Part shown: piece by piece, positions 24,121 through 32,416 of the stretch
Layout: each line of letters begins with the position of its first letter
How positions within the stretch are numbered: the stretch's first letter is position 1
Origin: Streptomyces avidinii
GTDB taxonomy: Bacteria > Actinomycetota > Actinomycetes > Streptomycetales > Streptomycetaceae
Length of the DNA stretch: 64,000 bases
Direction of reading: 5' to 3'
NCBI RefSeq assembly: GCF_014650695.1
Contig: NZ_BMVL01000001.1
Location: 455,563-519,562, forward strand
Made by a program: the position numbers and the translations under genes
Notes under the pieces: generated by a model
What the model saw: the letters and a program-made list of their open reading frames with translations, nothing else
Databases searched by the model: none
Told to the model about the DNA's origin: nothing

Positions 24121-25779
24121 ATGGCCGGACTGCGTCTGGGGCCACTGCTGCGTCACGTCGACTGGGACACGGGCGGGGCGGCCACGATATGGGTCGAGGC
24201 CGACCGCCCGTGCACGGCCGAGGTGCGGTGCGCCGATGGGGCGGGCGGCAGTGCGCGCACCTTCCAGGTAGCCGGTCACCACTACGCGCTGGTGCCGGTG
24301 ACCGGCCTGACCCCGGGCGCGACCACGGCGTACGAGGTGCTGCTCGACGACCGGCCGGTGTGGCCCCTGCCCGACAGCGGCTTCCCGCCGAGCACGATCA
24401 CCACCCCGGCGGCGACCGGCCCCGGCCGTCCGGGCCCCGGGCTGCGCGTCACCTTCGGCTCGTGCCGGCAGGCGGCGCCGCCCGCCGGCCGGCACGGTCC
24501 GCACGGCGCGGACGCGCTCGACACCCTCGCGGCGCGGTTGGCCGCCGACCCGGAGGCGGTGCGCCCGGACGTCCTGCTGCTGCTCGGCGACCAGGTGTAC
24601 GCCGACGCGCTGTCGCGGGAGACCCGGGCGTGGCTCGCGGCCCGGCGGGACCTTCGGGAGCCGCCGGGTGCCCAGGTCGCGGACTACGAGGAGTACACCC
24701 GGCTGTACTACGAGTCCTGGCTCGACCCGGAGATCCGCTGGCTGCTGTCGACCGTGCCCAGCCTGCACATATTCGACGACCACGACGTCATAGACGACTG
24801 GAACACGAGCGCGGCGTGGCTGGCGGAGATGCGGGCGACGCCGTGGTGGCGGGAGCGGGTCCTCAGCGGGCTCATGTCGTACTGGGTGTACCAGCACCTG
24901 GGCAATCTCTCCCCCGCCGAGCTGGCCGCCGACGGGCTGTACGAGGCGATACGCGAGACCCCCGACGGTACGGAGGTGCTCCGGGCCTTCGCGTCCGCGG
25001 CGGACGCCGACCCGGGCACGGTGCGCTGGAGCTACCGGCGCGACTTCGGCCGGACCCGGCTGCTGATGGTCGACACCCGGGCCGCGCGGGTGCTGGCCGA
25101 GGACGGGCGGGCGATGCTCGATCCGACGGAGCAGCAGTGGCTCCGGGAGAATGCCCTGGCCGGGCACGGCGGTTACGACCATCTACTGATCGGGTCCTCG
25201 TTGCCGTGGCTGATGCCGCCGCTGATCCACGATGCCGAGACGTGGAATGCCGCGCTGTGCCGCGGGGAGCGGGGGCCGCGGTGGGCTCGGATCGGGGAGG
25301 ATCTGCGCCGGCGCAGCGATCTGGAGCACTGGGCGGCGTTCCCCGCCTCGTTCGCGGCGCTGACGGATCTGATCGAGGAAGTGGGCACGGGGCCGCGGGC
25401 GCCGGCGACGGTGTGCGTGCTGTCCGGGGACGTGCATCACGCGTATGTGGCCGAGCCTCGAATACCGACCACGTCGCGGGTGTTCCAGCTGACGTGCTCG
25501 CCGGTTCACAATTCCATCCATACCGCGGTGAAGTGGGGTTTTCGGCTGGGCTGGTCCCGGACGGGGCGGTGGCTGGGGCGCGGTTTCTCCCTGCACGGGC
25601 GGACGGGGCGGCCGCCGGTGAACTGGCGGCGTACGGGCGGTCCCTGGTTCGGCAATCAGCTGATGACGCTGGCTCTGTCGGGGCGGAGTGCGCGGCTGCG
25701 GCTGGACCAGGCGCGCAAGAAGCGTGAGGGGGCCGTGCTGGAGACGGTGCTGGACCGGGACCTCACCGCGGCGGAGTAG
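24121..25779 (+). CDS. PhoD-like alkaline phosphatase D family protein
   Basis: The 552-residue protein starts at an ATG after GAGGAGGGGG. An N-terminal beta domain (residues ~1-100) precedes a metallophosphatase domain with TFGSCRQ, LLLGDQVYAD, FDDHDVIDDWN and SGDVHHAY metal-binding motifs. No signal or Tat peptide is visible, which sets it apart from classical secreted PhoD and suggests a cytoplasmic phosphodiesterase or phosphatase. The substrate is unknown. Confidence 0.87.
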   Translation: MAGLRLGPLLRHVDWDTGGAATIWVEADRPCTAEVRCADGAGGSARTFQVAGHHYALVPVTGLTPGATTAYEVLLDDRPVWPLPDSGFPPSTITTPAATGPGRPGPGLRVTFGSCRQAAPPAGRHGPHGADALDTLAARLAADPEAVRPDVLLLLGDQVYADALSRETRAWLAARRDLREPPGAQVADYEEYTRLYYESWLDPEIRWLLSTVPSLHIFDDHDVIDDWNTSAAWLAEMRATPWWRERVLSGLMSYWVYQHLGNLSPAELAADGLYEAIRETPDGTEVLRAFASAADADPGTVRWSYRRDFGRTRLLMVDTRAARVLAEDGRAMLDPTEQQWLRENALAGHGGYDHLLIGSSLPWLMPPLIHDAETWNAALCRGERGPRWARIGEDLRRRSDLEHWAAFPASFAALTDLIEEVGTGPRAPATVCVLSGDVHHAYVAEPRIPTTSRVFQLTCSPVHNSIHTAVKWGFRLGWSRTGRWLGRGFSLHGRTGRPPVNWRRTGGPWFGNQLMTLALSGRSARLRLDQARKKREGAVLETVLDRDLTAAE

Positions 25780-25965
25780 GGGTGCGGGTGGGCTCCGGCG
25801 GTGCGGGGCGGTTGACTTGGCGGGCCGCCGCGGCGGGTTGCGCCCCGGGCATCCGGGATGCGAACGCCGGGCGTACGCTGTATGGCTGTCAGCCGCTCCT
25901 GCCGCTCCCCGCGACGTCGCGGCGCTTCATGCCGCAGCACGTCAACCGGACTGGGGAGTCCCGCT

Positions 25966-26598
25966 TTGTTTGAGACGCTGGGGTCGCTGACCGCGAGCCC
26001 ATGGATCTACGCCCTCGTGGCGGTGTCCATCGTGCTCGACGTCTTCCTCCCGGTGCTCCCGAGCGGGGTTCTGGTGATCACCGCTGCGGCGGCCGCCGCG
26101 GCCTCCGGGGCGGCGGGACCCGTGCCGGTTCCGGTGCCCGAGCAGGTGCCGGACATCCTGCTGCTGCTAGTGATCGCGACGAGCGCCTCGGTGCTGGGTG
26201 ACATGGCGGCGTTCCGGCTGGGCCGGCGCGGCGGAGCCCGGCTGGACCGGGCCATCGCCCGCTCCCGCCGGCTGACCCGGGCCCATGAGCGGCTCGGCAC
26301 GGCTCTGGCCCGCGGTGGTGGCGCCCTGGTGGTGATCGCCCGCTTCGCCCCGGCCGGGCGCTCGGTGGTGTCCCTGGGCGCGGGCAAGACCCAGCGCAAG
26401 GTCGCGGAGTTCCTGCCCTGGTCGGTCCTGGCGGGCATGGCCTGGGCCGGCTACAGCGTGGCGCTCGGCTACTTCGGCACCCAGTGGCTCGGTACCCAGT
26501 GGCTGGGCACCGCCCTCTCGGTGGTCGCCCTCTTCGCCGCGGGCGCCCTGGCGGCCTTCCTCGTGCGCCGCCCGCCCCCGGCCGCGGCGACGGCGTAG
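25966..26598 (+). CDS. DedA/VTT-domain membrane protein
   Basis: I chose a TTG at 25966 because GGGGAG lies about 8 bases before it and the first helix follows immediately. Starts further upstream would add a basic, non-membrane lead. The 210-residue protein has the SNARE-associated (VTT) core: DVFLPVLPSGVLVIT, GDMAAFRLGRRGG and VVIARFAPAGRSVVSLGAG. DedA proteins move polyprenyl-phosphate or phospholipids across the membrane. A local duplication gives the repeated GTQWLGTQWLGT. Confidence 0.8.
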   Translation: MFETLGSLTASPWIYALVAVSIVLDVFLPVLPSGVLVITAAAAAAASGAAGPVPVPVPEQVPDILLLLVIATSASVLGDMAAFRLGRRGGARLDRAIARSRRLTRAHERLGTALARGGGALVVIARFAPAGRSVVSLGAGKTQRKVAEFLPWSVLAGMAWAGYSVALGYFGTQWLGTQWLGTALSVVALFAAGALAAFLVRRPPPAAATA

Positions 26599-26768
26599 CC
26601 GCACTGCACGGCTGGGCTCCCCCGGGCGGAGCAGTGGCTCACCCGTTCACCCGGCCCCGATCGCCGCCCCCGGGCCGGGCTCCTAGCGTCCAGAGAACGG
26701 TGCGCAACCGAATCCGGGTCACATCCGTGCCCGGCCGCGCCGTTTCGACGAGCCGAGGAGTCCTCTCC

Positions 26769-27293
26769 ATGCCCGCCAAACCGCCCGCAAAAGCGCCCGC
26801 CACACCGCCCACCACGGCGGCACGCCGCCTGATGACCGTCGCGGCCGCGACCCTCATCGCCGCTGCCGCCGCTCCCGCCACTCTCGCGTACGCCTTCCCC
26901 TCCGCCACCGTCTCCCCCACCGCTGTCGCCCCGGGCGGCCGGGTCGCGCTCAATGTCGCGGGCTGCGGAACGCAGGTCGCCCGGGTCACGTCGACCGCCT
27001 TCGGCGAGGTCCGGCTGACCCCGGGCAACCAGACGGCCGCCAGCCTCATCGGCAGCGCCACGGTCTACAACAACGCCACCTCCGGCGCGCACCGCGTCAT
27101 CTTCGAGTGCGGTGGCCCCGGCGGCGAGCGCGTCACCCTGTCGCTGCAGGTCACCACGGGTGCGGCGCGTGGTGGCACGGGCGGCAGCATCGGCTCGATG
27201 AGCCCCGGGCAGATCGCCGTCGGCAGCGCCCTCACCGCGGGCGCGCTGGGCGCCGGAGTGTGGGTGATGCGCCGCCGCGCGGCGGCCTCGTAG
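26769..27293 (+). CDS. Exported protein with C-terminal membrane anchor, function unknown
   Basis: The 174-residue protein has an Ala-rich signal peptide preceded by a long basic N-region (residues 1-43). The exported domain has two cysteines (GCGTQ, FECGG), probably a disulfide, in an immunoglobulin-like beta pattern (SPTAVAPGGRVALNVAGC). It ends in a Gly-rich spacer, one transmembrane helix and RRRAAAS. It has no LPXTG motif. I do not recognise a named family. A GAGGAG site precedes the ATG. Confidence 0.7.
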   Translation: MPAKPPAKAPATPPTTAARRLMTVAAATLIAAAAAPATLAYAFPSATVSPTAVAPGGRVALNVAGCGTQVARVTSTAFGEVRLTPGNQTAASLIGSATVYNNATSGAHRVIFECGGPGGERVTLSLQVTTGAARGGTGGSIGSMSPGQIAVGSALTAGALGAGVWVMRRRAAAS

Positions 27294-27305
27294 GCCCTGA
27301 CCGGG

Positions 27306-27530
27306 TCAGGCGGGGGCGCCCTGCCCCCGTACGTGCACCCCGTCGAGCAGCGCCGCGGTGGCTTCGGCGACGGCGTCCACCGCCGCCTCGAACACCTCGC
27401 GGTTGTGCGCGGCGGGCACCCGGAACCCGGACACCTTCCGTACGTACTGCAGGGCGGCGGCGCGGATCTCCTCCTCGGTCGCCTTCTCGGGGATGGCGGG
27501 CGGGCGCAGAGTCTTAATGGAACGGCACAT
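27306..27530 (-). CDS. DUF2277 family protein
   Basis: The 74-residue protein begins MCRSIKTLRPP and continues ATEEEIRAAALQYVRKVSGFR, the signature of the small cytoplasmic DUF2277 family found through actinobacteria. Its function is not known. It converges on the exported-protein gene; only 12 bases separate the two stops. Confidence 0.88.
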   Translation of the reverse strand: MCRSIKTLRPPAIPEKATEEEIRAAALQYVRKVSGFRVPAAHNREVFEAAVDAVAEATAALLDGVHVRGQGAPA

Positions 27531-27545
27531 ACCCCTACTATCCCG

Positions 27546-28169
27546 CTACCGGGGCAGCTCGGCCCCGGAAAGTTTCATGATCAAACCGGCTTGGAGGCGG
27601 GCCCGGAGCTCGGGGTCCTCGACCGTGCCCAGCAGCTCGATGGCCTGCTGGGTCGTCTCGGCGGCGCGCCGGTCGTCGCGCAGCGAGGCGGTCTGGTCGG
27701 CCATGTGCTTGAGCGCGATGTCGGCCCGCCGGTGGAAGAGCTGCCCGATCAGGGCGGTGACCAGCCCCGCCGAGCTCGTGACGATCCCCAGGTAGAGCTC
27801 TCCGCCGGCCTCGGCCTTCCAGACGGCCAGGCCGATCCCGAAGAGCAGGATCGCCGCCCCGACCCCGGCGAACCGCTGGCTGGTGGCGAAGCTGCTGCGC
27901 GCCTGGGTCAGTCCGTAGGCGTAGTACTCCACGAGGATCGGTGTGAAGTCGTCCCGCCGCTCGACGGCTTCCTGGATCCCGCCGACGTCCTGGAACTTCC
28001 GCCCCCCGGGCCCGGCAGCCGGCTCTTCCTGCTCGGCAAGACTCGCGAGCAGTCGCGCCCGCTCCTCGTCCCGCTTCCGCTCGAACCCGACCCCGAGCGA
28101 CCGCTCCATCAGCGCCAGCGCCACGGCGACCACGGCGACGACCGACCCACCCCACGCGAGCTCGCCCAT
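27546..28169 (-). CDS. Two-helix membrane protein resembling TRADD-N-associated membrane domains
   Basis: The 207-residue protein has an N-terminal helix and then a charged stretch (FERKRDEERARLLAS). Next is the motif LVEYYAYGLTQARSSFATSQ, leading into a two-helix hairpin (GVGAAILLFGIGLAVWK and ELYLGIVTSSAGLVTALIGQ), and a helical tail. The YYA-GLTQA-SF pattern and hairpin resemble the 2-TM domain described in cyanobacterial TRADD-N-associated proteins of predicted immune systems. I am only moderately sure of that assignment. No effector domain is visible in this gene. Confidence 0.6.
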   Translation of the reverse strand: MGELAWGGSVVAVVAVALALMERSLGVGFERKRDEERARLLASLAEQEEPAAGPGGRKFQDVGGIQEAVERRDDFTPILVEYYAYGLTQARSSFATSQRFAGVGAAILLFGIGLAVWKAEAGGELYLGIVTSSAGLVTALIGQLFHRRADIALKHMADQTASLRDDRRAAETTQQAIELLGTVEDPELRARLQAGLIMKLSGAELPR

Positions 28170-28291
28170 CCCCCGACGATCCCACGCCCGGAACCGCCGG
28201 CCAAGGGAGCGTCCGTCGCCCCAAATGCGGATCAACCGCCCCGAACCTAGACTGACCGAAGCATGAACTGTCGCCGACGAGGGAGACCAGC

Positions 28292-28366
28292 ATGGCGAAG
28301 CGAGGCAACAAGCGCCGGGCCCGCAAGAAGAAGAAGGCCAACCACGGCAAGCGCCCCAACGCCTGA
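28292..28366 (+). CDS. Ribosomal protein bL37 (24 residues)
   Basis: This very short gene encodes MAKRGNKRRARKKKK-ANHGKRPNA (24 residues, more than half Lys/Arg). The MAKRG start and NHGKRPNA end match the tiny actinobacterial 50S protein bL37. A GAGGGAGA site precedes the ATG, and a terminator follows directly. Length and composition are exactly those expected. Confidence 0.85.
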   Translation: MAKRGNKRRARKKKKANHGKRPNA

Positions 28367-28368
28367 CC

Positions 28369-28403
28369 GAAAGACCCCCGACCTCACCGGCCGGGGGTCT
28401 TCG
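28369..28403 (+). terminator. Terminator after bL37
   Basis: aagacccccg (28371-28380) pairs with cgggggtctt (28392-28401) around an 11-base GC-rich loop, starting four bases after the stop. Confidence 0.85.
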
Positions 28404-28429
28404 CGGTTCACTTGCCACACACCGGGCCG

Positions 28430-29047
28430 TCAGCTCCGGCGGGTCAGATCGACGGTGGTGCCACCGCTGAACAACGAGTCGTGCAACTCGATGCGTACAG
28501 GATCCGCACCATTCGGAACATCGAAGACAACGATCCCGTCGACGACGTTGCCCGGGTTGATCTGCTGGAGGAACGATTCGCTGCCGTCGAGATAGAGCGC
28601 CGCGGCGGTGTCCGCGCTGTACTTGCTGCCGTTGCGGTCGATGAGCTTCTGGTCGGCACCGTCGAAGGTCTGGGCCCGGTCTCCGATGTTCTTCACGGTC
28701 ATGTGCACCAGCAAGAACTGCCCTTGCGCATCCTGACCGTACGCACCTCCGATGTTCCCCACCCCCGGCTGGAGCCTGGTGACGGTGAACTCGAACTTCC
28801 CGTCCCGAACCGGCTCCCCCACCCCGGGCAGACGCCCGGAATCCGTGACGGCCTTGGCCTTGGTCGGAGCGGGCGGTGGCGGGGCGGCCGACTCCTTGCC
28901 CGCGAACGATCCGGCGATCCCCAGGACCACGAGCCCGGCGGTGACGGCCAACAACACCGTCAACAGTCGATGCCGGGCGAACCGCCCCCGCCGCTCGGGC
29001 GGACGCTCCGGGGCAGGCCCCCACTGCGGCGGCGGCTGACGGCTCAT
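28430..29047 (-). CDS. DUF4352-type membrane-anchored or secreted protein
   Basis: The 205-residue protein has a short Pro-rich cytoplasmic lead, one transmembrane helix (about 28-48) and a Pro/Ala linker. An extracellular immunoglobulin-like DUF4352 domain follows: DGKFEFTVTRLQPG, FLLVHMTVKNIGDRAQTF, and a VVFDVPNGADPVRIEL strand. DUF4352 domains are carried by many exported actinobacterial proteins, and their ligands are mostly unknown. GGAGGTTGCC precedes the ATG at 29047. Confidence 0.82.
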   Translation of the reverse strand: MSRQPPPQWGPAPERPPERRGRFARHRLLTVLLAVTAGLVVLGIAGSFAGKESAAPPPPAPTKAKAVTDSGRLPGVGEPVRDGKFEFTVTRLQPGVGNIGGAYGQDAQGQFLLVHMTVKNIGDRAQTFDGADQKLIDRNGSKYSADTAAALYLDGSESFLQQINPGNVVDGIVVFDVPNGADPVRIELHDSLFSGGTTVDLTRRS

Positions 29048-29275
29048 GGCAACCTCCGGGCTCAACCTTGCGGCGGATCCCGATTGTCCCGCCGCGAAGC
29101 CCTCCCGGCATTCCGAGCCCAAATCCAGCAGCAGGCCCCGGTCGGCCAGGGATGCCTTCTTCCGGGCCCAAACGTCGCCCGAGCGCATGGGTGGAGCACG
29201 TCGCTATCGGCGAGTACGGCGTGAAGGTGTGCGGCGTGACGTGACCCGCGAGCGTTCACGCCGACCGTCGCGCAC

Positions 29276-30082
29276 CTACGCCACGAGACCGTGCGAACCA
29301 TACGCGACGTCGACAAAGTCTCCCCGGACTGCCTGAAAACGCTCCAGCAGTGGGTCGCGGAGGAACCCTCCGATCATCTCGTCCCAGCACGCGACGCTAT
29401 TCGCCACTTCGAGTACCTGGCTGACCTGCTCCGCATCCAGGGCGTGGCTCTCTTGCAGGCAGAATTCCAGGAAATCGAGTTCTTCCCACCGCTCTTCTTC
29501 CTCCAAGCGCCCCCACCGGTCCAAGAGTTCCCAAGCCAGGTACGCCGAGGTGTGGTGCGGGTCCTGGCAGAATTCGGCGTTGCGAGGGCACCAGGCTTCC
29601 TCCAGAGCGCTGATCGCCGATCTCAGCACAGCTCTGCGGAGTGCCAACTGCTCCAATCGGGCGCATTGCTCGGCCACCTCCTCCGCCTGGCCAAGAACTG
29701 CCGGAGGTCCCAGGACTGCGACACCGGCCCGTGCCTGCACCACTGCGGTCGCCTTCTGATCGAGTAGCTCCCGCCGGGCAGGGCCAGGCACTTCCGGCAG
29801 CTTCGTGATGATCCGAACGAGAACGTCCGCTGCACTCAAGAACTCGGCATAAGCCGAGCGCCGCGCATCCTCCAGCGACTGCTCGCGTCCCGCGCGCTCG
29901 TGGAGTTGGGCAGCCGCCACTGCGGCCTGAGACTGATCAAAGCCTGCCAGCGCCGTGGCATGAGCGGCCCTGTCCGCACTGCGTCTGGTCCAGTGGGCAG
30001 CAAGGAGGGTGGCCGGCACGGCGATGAGGGTGGTGAGGGCACTCGTTGCCGCTACAGCTTGTTCTAGTTGCACGAGACGCAT
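29276..30082 (-). CDS. Membrane-anchored protein, function unknown
   Basis: The 268-residue protein opens with a hydrophobic segment (VAATSALTTLIAVPATLLAA). A long helical, probably coiled-coil region follows (QSQAAVAAAQLHERAGREQS, EDARRSAYAEFLSAADVLVR) and then an acidic C-terminal half (RWGRLEEEERWEELDFLEF). I do not recognise the family. GC content is a little lower than in its neighbours, which may mean later acquisition. No strong ribosome site is seen. The gene lies 230 bases from the DUF4352 start; that gap holds nothing clear. Confidence 0.65.
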   Translation of the reverse strand: MRLVQLEQAVAATSALTTLIAVPATLLAAHWTRRSADRAAHATALAGFDQSQAAVAAAQLHERAGREQSLEDARRSAYAEFLSAADVLVRIITKLPEVPGPARRELLDQKATAVVQARAGVAVLGPPAVLGQAEEVAEQCARLEQLALRRAVLRSAISALEEAWCPRNAEFCQDPHHTSAYLAWELLDRWGRLEEEERWEELDFLEFCLQESHALDAEQVSQVLEVANSVACWDEMIGGFLRDPLLERFQAVRGDFVDVAYGSHGLVA

Positions 30083-30148
30083 GCTGGTGCCAGAACACCT
30101 CGGCCAGGGCGAAAAGGCAGAACTGCCGAGGTCGGCTGCCGCGCCGTG

Positions 30149-30625
30149 CTAGGCACCGGTCGCCGCGAGTGTGGAGCGGTTGGCATCGATCCGGGCCGTC
30201 AAGTCGCCCAGTGAGCACTGGATGCGGGCCCCGGGGATCGGGTCGAAGTCCTGGACCCGGGCTGCTGTGGCGAGGTAGTCGGAGGGGGCGATGCCCCACC
30301 CCTCGATCGGGCTCCAGCCCGCCTGGACCTCTGCATCCTCCCCGTCTTCGGATGAGACCCGCAGCCATGCCGTGCACTGGTCGGAGAAGTCGAAGGGCAG
30401 GTAGACCGTGCCGCCGACCCTCCCGAGTTCCGCGATCTGAGAACCCCACTGCTCCAACAGCCGGGCGAGCCTGGCCCCGAGTCCACCCGGCGCCGTGGGC
30501 GCTTCGTCCAGGCCGAAGTAGTAGGAGTCACACTTCTGCCGGTAGGCGCCAATGCGCAGCCTGAGGTCGTTGTGAGACCCCTTGGTGGACACGCGATCAA
30601 AATGCAGAGCGATTCCTGCGGGCAC
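30149..30625 (-). CDS. Conserved-looking protein, function unknown
   Basis: Beginning at a GTG (30625) with AGGAAG upstream, the 158-residue protein reads VPAGIALHFDRVSTKGSHND and contains CDSYYFGLDEAPTAPG and DFSDQCTAWLRVSSEDGEDAEVQ. It looks soluble and acidic. The longer frame to 30727 would add a basic tail unlike a protein start. I cannot assign a family. It ends 66 bases before the membrane-anchored protein gene on the same strand. Confidence 0.68.
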   Translation of the reverse strand: MPAGIALHFDRVSTKGSHNDLRLRIGAYRQKCDSYYFGLDEAPTAPGGLGARLARLLEQWGSQIAELGRVGGTVYLPFDFSDQCTAWLRVSSEDGEDAEVQAGWSPIEGWGIAPSDYLATAARVQDFDPIPGARIQCSLGDLTARIDANRSTLAATGA

Positions 30626-30719
30626 AGCGGGCTTCCTCCAGTGCGAACTTGCGGTGGGTGTCGGCCGTCGCAGCCACGGACGCGGGACTCGGGACGTGCG
30701 GTACTCCTGGCCGCCCTCG

Positions 30720-31199
30720 TCACACATTCGACCGCAGCCGGTCGAGCTCGCTTCCGATCGCCTCCCGCAGTCGGTCGTGCTGCGAGCCGAGTGCGTGCTG
30801 CTCGTCGCTCCAACTGGCCCGGGGATAGAGCCACACCGGCCTGCGCACCAGGTCGGACGGCTCCCACTCGAAGCGCGGCCACACGTGCGCGTGCAGGAAG
30901 CTGTCGGTGTTGCCGAGGATCTCCAGGTTCACGCGGCGGAAGGCCCCGTCCAGCCGTCGGCAGGCCCGTTCGACCGCTTCTCCCAGTTGGTCCATGTCGG
31001 ACAGGAACGCCAGCCGCTTGTCCCGGGGCAGGTCCAACAGCCGCTCCACCGCCGGGTCGTCCGCCAGGAGCACCGAGTAGCCCGGGAGGAACTGCACATC
31101 GCCGATCACCGCGAATCCGGCGTCCAAGCGCCTGAGCACTGTGGGGTTTTGACCCCGCAGCGCAGTTCCGATCCGGTCCTTCCGCCAGTCACCAGTCAT
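30720..31199 (-). CDS. HIT-superfamily protein (diadenosine polyphosphate hydrolase-like)
   Basis: The 159-residue protein has the HIT fold with the motif LHAHVWPRF (His103, His105, Arg109), a variant of the canonical HxHxHxx. The conserved DVQFLPGYSVLLADD strand is near residue 35. HIT proteins hydrolyse or transfer nucleotides through the central His. Because the triad is altered (Arg at the third position), activity may be limited. It is the last chromosomal gene before the integrated element. Confidence 0.8.
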   Translation of the reverse strand: MTGDWRKDRIGTALRGQNPTVLRRLDAGFAVIGDVQFLPGYSVLLADDPAVERLLDLPRDKRLAFLSDMDQLGEAVERACRRLDGAFRRVNLEILGNTDSFLHAHVWPRFEWEPSDLVRRPVWLYPRASWSDEQHALGSQHDRLREAIGSELDRLRSNV

Positions 31200-31378
31200 G
31201 GCCAGAACCTACCCGCCTGTGATCATGAAGCCCTCCGCGGCGCGCCGGTGGTAAATCAACGCCGCATGGACCGAGCCCCCATCGCGGTCCGGCCGCACGG
31301 CACCCGCCCCGCACGGGACCGCGACCTCCCCGACCGTCAGCCCCCGACCCGCACCTACAGATGTCGGATACGGATACA

Positions 31379-31412
31379 AAAAGGCCCCCGCCATGATCGG
31401 CGGGGGGCCTTT
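31379..31412 (-). terminator. Original tRNA-Val terminator, now separated from its tRNA
   Basis: ggcccccgcc (31383-31392) pairs with ggcggggggcc (31399-31409) around atgatc, flanked by a-runs and ttt. Read leftward it follows the tRNA 3' remnant. Confidence 0.8.
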
Positions 31413-31461
31413 GTGCTGGTGGGCGCGGACGGTTTCGAACCGCCGACATCTGCTTTGTAAG
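31403..31461. repeat. Left attachment site with tRNA-Val 3' remnant
   Basis: These 59 bases are identical to 50537-50595. The part 31417-31461 is the 3' end of tRNA-Val from the anticodon loop to CCA on the minus strand. It is not a working tRNA because the sequence departs immediately after gtaag. Confidence 0.93.
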
Positions 31462-31479
31462 CTCGCCCGAACCCCACCC

Positions 31480-31568
31480 CACACTGACCGTTCCGAGGTC
31501 GTGAAGCCTCTGCAGGACCGCCCGGAACTGTCAGTGTGCACCCGCGTTGATGTCAGGAATGGATGTCA
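31480..31568. other. Left-end repeats: candidate integrase arm sites
   Basis: An inverted repeat has arms CACACTGACCGTTCC (31480-31494) and GGAACTGTCAGTGTG (31524-31538), 14 of 15 matching. It is followed by two direct GATGTCA copies (31549-31555, 31562-31568) spaced 13 bp. The GATGTCA pair, preceded by cgtt, recurs at the right end (50494-50513). Confidence 0.6.
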
Positions 31569-31576
31569 GAGGCCGC

Positions 31577-31765
31577 TCACCACCAGCCCCACTTCTTCTT
31601 CCGCAGCTCCTGCATCTTGGCCTTGGCTTGCTTCGCCTCTACCTGCGCGATCCCCTGTCGAGTCCAGCGTCCCTGGTGCTTGGCGCACTGGCCGCTCCCG
31701 ACGATCGCCTTGTTTCGACACCGGCCTCCGCGCTTGGTCACCGCGCCGCACCTCGGTTGTGTCAC
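31577..31765 (-). CDS. Small Cys/His zinc-finger-like protein
   Basis: The 62-residue basic protein starts at a GTG behind GGAGGGAG. It contains CGAVTKRGGRCRNKA followed by GQCAKHQ, a C-x9-C-x9-C-x2-H set, then a Lys-rich tail ending KKKWGWW. The CGA-TK-G--C pattern is seen in small proteins of phages and mobile elements and probably binds zinc. The role is unknown. It lies just inside the left end of the AICE. Confidence 0.7.
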   Translation of the reverse strand: MTQPRCGAVTKRGGRCRNKAIVGSGQCAKHQGRWTRQGIAQVEAKQAKAKMQELRKKKWGWW

Positions 31766-31914
31766 CCCGCTCCCTCCCGCTCACCCGACGTGAGCATCCC
31801 TTGCACCGTGCCGGAAGCTCCGAGGCGCAGGAAGGGCGCACAGCAACGCACTGGGAGCTCAGAAGGGCTTCGGCCGGTTGCCTCGGAGGAAGGTCAGGCC
31901 TGGGACGGCAGGGA

Positions 31915-32181
31915 TCAGCGGTTCGTCCCCTCGGAGATCTGCCGGGCGAGTTCGTCGACCACCTGCGGCACCATCGGGCGGGCCCCTTCCTCTTCCAAGG
32001 CAAGCGCAAGCGCCACCCGAACCGTTGAGAACGGCTGGCCGGCGTGCGTCGCCCACGTACGGTCTACGCCTCGTTCCATCTTCTTCAGGAACTCCGACAC
32101 TGCCGGCATGTCCTTCTCGTACTCGCTCGGGTCCGCACTCATGGCCAGAGCCGACCAAATGAGCAGGTCGCCGTCAAGCAC
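31915..32181 (-). CDS. Small protein, function unknown
   Basis: The 88-residue protein contains DLLIWSALAMSADPSEYEKD and VALALALEEEGARPMVPQVV. It looks soluble, helical and acidic. It begins at a GTG (32181); an ATG at 32142 is an alternative, and neither has a good ribosome site. I do not recognise it. It lies in the AICE cargo, transcribed toward the left end like the zinc-finger gene. Confidence 0.5.
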   Translation of the reverse strand: MLDGDLLIWSALAMSADPSEYEKDMPAVSEFLKKMERGVDRTWATHAGQPFSTVRVALALALEEEGARPMVPQVVDELARQISEGTNR

Positions 32182-32195
32182 GCCAGAGCACTAGT

Positions 32196-32416
32196 TTAGA
32201 AGATCGCGTACGCGCCTACCCGCTCACCGGCCAAGTCTCTGACCTGCACGTTACCGCCAGCCTCCCCGCCTCTCCCCGACACTCCCGCCCGGAGACCCCC
32301 AGCTCGGGCACGTGGGGGACACGGCCCGCTGGGCCCTGGGGGACAGGACTGGCGAGCGGTATACGCGGTTGCGGCACATCCCTGCCGCATCGCAGGATGC
32401 CAGCAGGGGAGGGGCC
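32196..32416 (+). promoter_or_regulatory. Leader shared with the CHAT gene
   Basis: The part 32272-32416 resembles 36147-36260 upstream of the CHAT gene. Common blocks are cggagac-ccc, gctcgg-ca, gtgggggacac and gcacatccct. The two genes may answer to the same regulator. No gene is seen in 32196-32416. Confidence 0.5.

Noticed and set aside
25858-25965. Upstream ATG starts for the DedA gene
   Set aside because: They would add a basic, non-membrane lead and lack a ribosome site; the TTG at 25966 has GGGGAG and leads straight into the first helix.
31417-31461. A second tRNA-Val gene at the left end
   Set aside because: Only the 3' half is present. Homology stops in the anticodon loop, so it is an attachment-site remnant.
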